NCBI GenBank assembly: GCA_030590185.1
Contig: JAUUZB010000179.1
Span: 1-7,093 of the forward strand
DNA from: Deltaproteobacteria bacterium
Lineage (GTDB): Bacteria > Myxococcota > XYA12-FULL-58-9 > JAUUZB01
Direction: 5' to 3'
Length of the DNA: 7,093 bases
Positions 4,056 through 7,093 of this stretch are shown here, in pieces. The first letter of the stretch is position 1. Each line of letters opens with the position of its first letter. Position numbers and translations under genes: made by a program. Below the pieces are notes generated by a model that saw nothing but the letters and a program-made list of their open reading frames with translations, searched no databases and had not been told where the DNA came from.

Positions 4056-6278
4056 ATGAAGGCGCCGATGTCGAGTAGCGGCAGGACTGGGCTACTGTTC
4101 TTTGGGCTCTGCTCCTGCCTGCTGAGCTGCACGAGCCGCGGCGGTTTCGAGCTCCTGGATGACCCACCCACCGGCGGCGGCGATGCGGTCGGGTTGAGTC
4201 CAGATCTCGAGGGACTGCGGGTCGTCGCCGCCTATCCAACCCATGGCGCCGACTGGAACGACTACGTCGCTCGAGATCTGGCGTTGGGTGTCTACCAACA
4301 GGCCGACGTGACGTGCGACGGAAGCCAAACCCACTGGCGCGAGTGTATCCACGGCGGCGAGCTGCGGGTGGTCGACATCCCCGGACTCGCCAGCTGTACC
4401 GGCAAGCACCTGGAGGAGACCTTGGCAGCCTTTGTCTGGGAATGCCTCCCGACCTCGGGCGGGATTCAATTCCGCACCGTCGGACTCGCGCCGGGCAAGG
4501 GGTTGCGACACTTGGTCCACGCGAACGGTTGGCTCGACGACAGCGTCACCGTACTGGACGGATCGCAGGTCGTCGCCTCGAGCCCCCTGGAGCCGTGGTG
4601 GCACAATGTCGTTGAGCCACTGCCCGATGCCAGCACCGCCACGGTCCCGATCGCAGGACCGGGGGGCACCATTTACACCGTCGCTGGCCAGGTCGATGGA
4701 TTCGGCTACCAGGCAACCGAGCCGCGAATGGCGGTGGTGGTTCTCCCCGGTGGGCTCCTGCAAAAAATCGACAACAGCGACAACTGCAACCGGGGCGACG
4801 GTACCGCCAACCTCCCGGATCACCGTTGCCTGATCAGCTCACCGGCCGCCCGCTTCATGTGGTTCGAAGGGGACTTCGGCGGCATCGTGCTCTTCGGGAC
4901 CACCAATCTCCTCAATCTCGTCGAGGCCCGCTTTGTCACGGTGCGCGGGGCGGCCATCGAGAACTTTTACCTCAGCGGTTTGCGCCTGCGGGGCCACGCC
5001 AACCGGATCCTCGAGTCGACCGCCAATGAGAACGGCGTCAACGGCAACGGCTATGGTTTTGACGTGGTCGGTGATGGAAATCTGATGGTGCACCTGCGCG
5101 CCTCACGCATCGGCGGCAACAACCACGCCGGTCTGCTGGTCGACGGTGATTTCAACACGGTGCAGGACGGCATCTTCGTGAACAACAACGATCGATGCTG
5201 CGCATCGGACGGCGCGGTGGTGGGCGGATACTATAACGTCGTAACACGGTTGCTCTTAGCCAACTCGAAGAACAACGGCCTGGAGCTGTTGTCGGGTACT
5301 CGTCAAAACACCTTCGCCTTCTTGACGTCGATCAACAACGGCAACGAGGGCATCGGGATCTCCAACGGCTGCAACGGCAACACCTTCTGTAACGTGTTGG
5401 CGGCCAACAACACCCTCGAGGGGATCCGCATTCGCACGAGCAGCAACGCCAACATGACCTTTGCCAACATAGCCTCCCTCGACAACCTGAGCTACGGCCT
5501 GCGGGTCCAGGGAAGCGACCATCGCTTCACCGCTCACCTCCTAGTTGGCAACAACGGCGTCGGCGGCAACGCAGACTGTTTCGTCGAAGGGGGCACCACC
5601 GCCGGTCTCATCGACGCCAGCTGCGCCGACAGCAAGACCGAGGGTGCCACCACGTTCGCGGGGCAGGCTTCCGACGCCACCCTGTGGGTCAACCGGACCT
5701 CCGCGACCGCCATCGTTGGGCCGATCTCGGTCGATGACACGGTCAACGGCGATGACGTCGCCGGCCTCGGCACCTACGGCGCGTTCGACGATTGGCACGG
5801 TTTCGAATCACGCTACCGCGGCTGGGGTAAGGCGACGGCGACGTTCCCCGGGGCGGGTGCCAGCGGTGACTGCAACGAGGACGCGCCGGCCTGCCAGATC
5901 TGGGACTTCCGCTTGCGCGCCTCGGACACCGCCCTGCGCGGTGCCACCGGCGACCCAGCCGCCGGTACGAACAGCGATCCGTTCGTCGTCGGCGCCGCAT
6001 GCCCGGCGGCGGCCCATGGTGATCGCACCTTGACCGATCGCATGCCCACGCCGAACACCTTCCTGCTCAACGCCTTCGAGATCATCCTCGACAACATCGG
6101 CGATGAAGATGGGCTGTGCGAGAGTGACGAGGCCTGCGTCTACGCCCCGAACTTCGGCGTCTACCAGGGAGAGGGACCGTTGGTGGGCCCCTGCTCCTTC
6201 GTCGATGGCCTCTCCAGCGGTGGCGGTGCGGTGCTTCGGGTCAGCCTGTTCGCGTACCAGGACAACAGCGCTAACTGA
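4056..6278 (+). CDS. Lipoprotein with a right-handed parallel beta-helix domain
   Basis: The 740-residue product (from ATG 4056) has a short basic N-terminus, a hydrophobic stretch (GLLFFGLCSCLLSC) and a likely lipidated Cys25, so it should be anchored at the cell surface or in the periplasm. GTG 4038 and ATG 4068 are alternative starts. GGAG ten bases before 4056 and AAGG five bases before 4068 are both acceptable, and the signal peptide works from either ATG. Residues about 55-225 hold an N-terminal module with YPTHGADWNDYV, CIHGGELRVV and GLAPGKGLRHLV. I recall this module from many proteobacterial beta-helix proteins. Residues about 284-514 are Asn/Gly-rich coils of the NosD/PbH1 kind, for example NNGNEGIGISNGCNGNTF. 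A conserved C-terminal module (about 660-735) contains NAFEIILDNIGDEDGLCES and APNFGVYQGEGPLVGPC. No lyase or hydrolase active site can be named, so carbohydrate binding or cleavage is only a possibility. It starts 39 bp after the SecY-like frame and may share its transcript. Confidence 0.87.
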   Translation: MKAPMSSSGRTGLLFFGLCSCLLSCTSRGGFELLDDPPTGGGDAVGLSPDLEGLRVVAAYPTHGADWNDYVARDLALGVYQQADVTCDGSQTHWRECIHGGELRVVDIPGLASCTGKHLEETLAAFVWECLPTSGGIQFRTVGLAPGKGLRHLVHANGWLDDSVTVLDGSQVVASSPLEPWWHNVVEPLPDASTATVPIAGPGGTIYTVAGQVDGFGYQATEPRMAVVVLPGGLLQKIDNSDNCNRGDGTANLPDHRCLISSPAARFMWFEGDFGGIVLFGTTNLLNLVEARFVTVRGAAIENFYLSGLRLRGHANRILESTANENGVNGNGYGFDVVGDGNLMVHLRASRIGGNNHAGLLVDGDFNTVQDGIFVNNNDRCCASDGAVVGGYYNVVTRLLLANSKNNGLELLSGTRQNTFAFLTSINNGNEGIGISNGCNGNTFCNVLAANNTLEGIRIRTSSNANMTFANIASLDNLSYGLRVQGSDHRFTAHLLVGNNGVGGNADCFVEGGTTAGLIDASCADSKTEGATTFAGQASDATLWVNRTSATAIVGPISVDDTVNGDDVAGLGTYGAFDDWHGFESRYRGWGKATATFPGAGASGDCNEDAPACQIWDFRLRASDTALRGATGDPAAGTNSDPFVVGAACPAAAHGDRTLTDRMPTPNTFLLNAFEIILDNIGDEDGLCESDEACVYAPNFGVYQGEGPLVGPCSFVDGLSSGGGAVLRVSLFAYQDNSAN

Positions 6279-6287
6279 CGCTTTTTT
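6267..6287 (+). terminator. Weak candidate intrinsic terminator at the end of the beta-helix gene
   Basis: AGCG (6267-6270) can pair with CGCT (6279-6282) around an 8-base loop that contains the stop codon, and six T residues follow at 6282-6287. A four-pair stem is short for an intrinsic terminator, so only the T-run and its position between convergent genes speak for it. Confidence 0.3.
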
Positions 6288-6335
6288 CCGGCGTGATGAG
6301 CGGAGCTGCTCGAGTTGCGGTGAGGTGAGGGATCC

Positions 6336-7093
6336 CTAGCCACGCCGCCGTCGCGACCGTCGTCGCCACAACACCAACAACCCGACCCAAGCCGAGCCGA
6401 CGCTGGCCGCGCAGCCGCCGTCCGGATCGCCGCTACTCCCCGCGGTGCCGCCGCTGCCGCCCGTTCCGCCCGAGCCCCCCACGTCACCACCGGCGTGACA
6501 GTCGCTCAGATCCCAGCCGTCACAGGTCGTCGTGCAGCCGAGGGTACCGTCGAGGTAGTCGCCCGGCACGGTGGTGCAATCGTTGCCCGCGAGGGCAACG
6601 CCGTCGCAGAGCTCACCGTCGTCGATGACGCCGTTGCCGCAGGTCGACGACGTGAACAGGTCGTCCCAGGTGAGTTCCAATGGACCGGTGTCGCCGGCCG
6701 GCAGCGTTCCTTGGAAGCGGATGGTCATCTCACCGGGCCCGCGGTGGTCCACGGTGACCAGGTGCAGGCCGTTGTCGCCCATGAGGCTAAAGTGATCGAT
6801 CCGCGTTTTCGCTCCCGCGTCGTCGTAGTAGGTCGCCATGAAATCGCCCCCAACCGGGGTGGTGGTCCCGTCGGTCTCGGCGTTGGTGGTCATCATCACT
6901 TCGCCGCCGTAATAGCTCGCCTGGGCCTGGCGTAGGGTGTCGCAACCAGCGGCGCGCGAGCAGGTGAGCACGCCGCCCACGCCGCCTGGCGCGTAAAAGT
7001 TTATGAAGCTGCCGGTCAACACATCGACGCCGGCGAGGGCGGCGAAGAAGCTCGTCACGTGGGTGGAGACCTCCCCGGACCAGGCGGTCACCA
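6336..7093 (-). CDS. Cell-surface protein with a myxobacterial disulfide repeat and MYXO-CTERM sorting tail (5' end outside the window)
   Basis: About 251 residues are visible from GTG 7091, but the frame is open to the window edge and no signal peptide is present, so the N-terminus lies outside. Residues 1-148 of the fragment are not recognised. They look secreted, with Gly, Thr and Asp-rich strands and a Cys pair at 44/50. Residues 151-198 form a Cys-rich repeat beginning CGNGVIDDGELCDG with cysteines at 151, 162, 172, 186, 190 and 198, the myxobacterial disulfide-repeat type. A Gly/Ser/Thr linker (201-222) leads to the tail GGCAAS (Cys227), a short hydrophobic stretch, and WRRRSRRRRG. This is the MYXO-CTERM plan, in which the tail is held in the inner membrane, cleaved near the Cys by a myxosortase (CPBP-family intramembrane protease), and the protein is moved to the cell surface. 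Its stop at 6336-6338 converges on the beta-helix gene. Confidence 0.87.
   Translation of the reverse strand, partial: VTAWSGEVSTHVTSFFAALAGVDVLTGSFINFYAPGGVGGVLTCSRAAGCDTLRQAQASYYGGEVMMTTNAETDGTTTPVGGDFMATYYDDAGAKTRIDHFSLMGDNGLHLVTVDHRGPGEMTIRFQGTLPAGDTGPLELTWDDLFTSSTCGNGVIDDGELCDGVALAGNDCTTVPGDYLDGTLGCTTTCDGWDLSDCHAGGDVGGSGGTGGSGGTAGSSGDPDGGCAASVGSAWVGLLVLWRRRSRRRRG

Noticed and set aside
4092..4823. A 243-codon minus-strand frame opposite the beta-helix lipoprotein
   Set aside because: It is antisense to a region with a signal peptide and recognisable modules. No start signal or domain supports it.
6296..6336. Hairpin and palindrome (GAGC/GCTC and GGGATCCC) as terminator of the minus-strand surface protein
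   Set aside because: The stems are only four pairs or a bare palindrome without a loop, and no T-run follows on the minus strand.

Overview
The window is GC-rich, gene-dense bacterial DNA, most likely from Myxococcota (the former myxobacterial Deltaproteobacteria). The strongest lineage evidence is the protein at the right edge. It has a myxobacterial-type six-cysteine repeat, a Gly/Ser linker, and a C-terminal Cys, hydrophobic stretch and Arg cluster of MYXO-CTERM type. Two further lipoprotein signal peptides and a right-handed beta-helix protein fit a Gram-negative predator-like or saprophytic lineage with a large cell-surface inventory. No tRNA, rRNA, insertion sequence, integrase or CRISPR array is visible.

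Layout. Positions 2-328 (+) are the tail of a gene entering from the left, ending in a basic Gly/Ser/Ala/Arg/Asn pentapeptide repeat. It converges on a minus-strand lipoprotein gene (435-1292) with two related extracellular domains. Between the two genes lies an 81-bp tandem duplication of the last codons and stop of the lipoprotein gene. A divergent intergenic stretch (1293-1467) carries a plausible sigma70-type promoter for the lipoprotein. On the plus strand an HSL-family alpha/beta hydrolase (1468-2511) is followed by the most unusual locus of the window, and then by a beta-helix lipoprotein (4056-6278). The window closes with a convergent, partial MYXO-CTERM surface protein (6336-7093, minus).

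The notable locus is 2508-4016. Read in one frame it encodes an N-terminal four-cysteine zinc ribbon, a divergent SecY-like ten-helix channel domain, and a C-terminal DUF2007-like domain. The zinc ribbon is missed if the first ATG/GTG is taken as the start. It appears to begin at a CTG codon that overlaps the hydrolase stop (CTGA) and has a good Shine-Dalgarno sequence. An in-frame TGA at 3213-3215 divides the channel between helices 5 and 6, exactly at the boundary of the two pseudo-symmetric SecY halves. The gene is therefore a natural split translocon paralogue, a readthrough gene, a recent pseudogene, or a sequencing error. I cannot decide between these from this sequence alone.

How the genes work together: the hydrolase and the SecY-like gene look translationally coupled, and the SecY-like gene sits among exported proteins (two lipoproteins and one MYXO-CTERM protein). 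A role in membrane insertion or export of a dedicated substrate is possible but is inference only. Apart from MYXO-CTERM processing and the esterase family, no biochemical function can be assigned with certainty.
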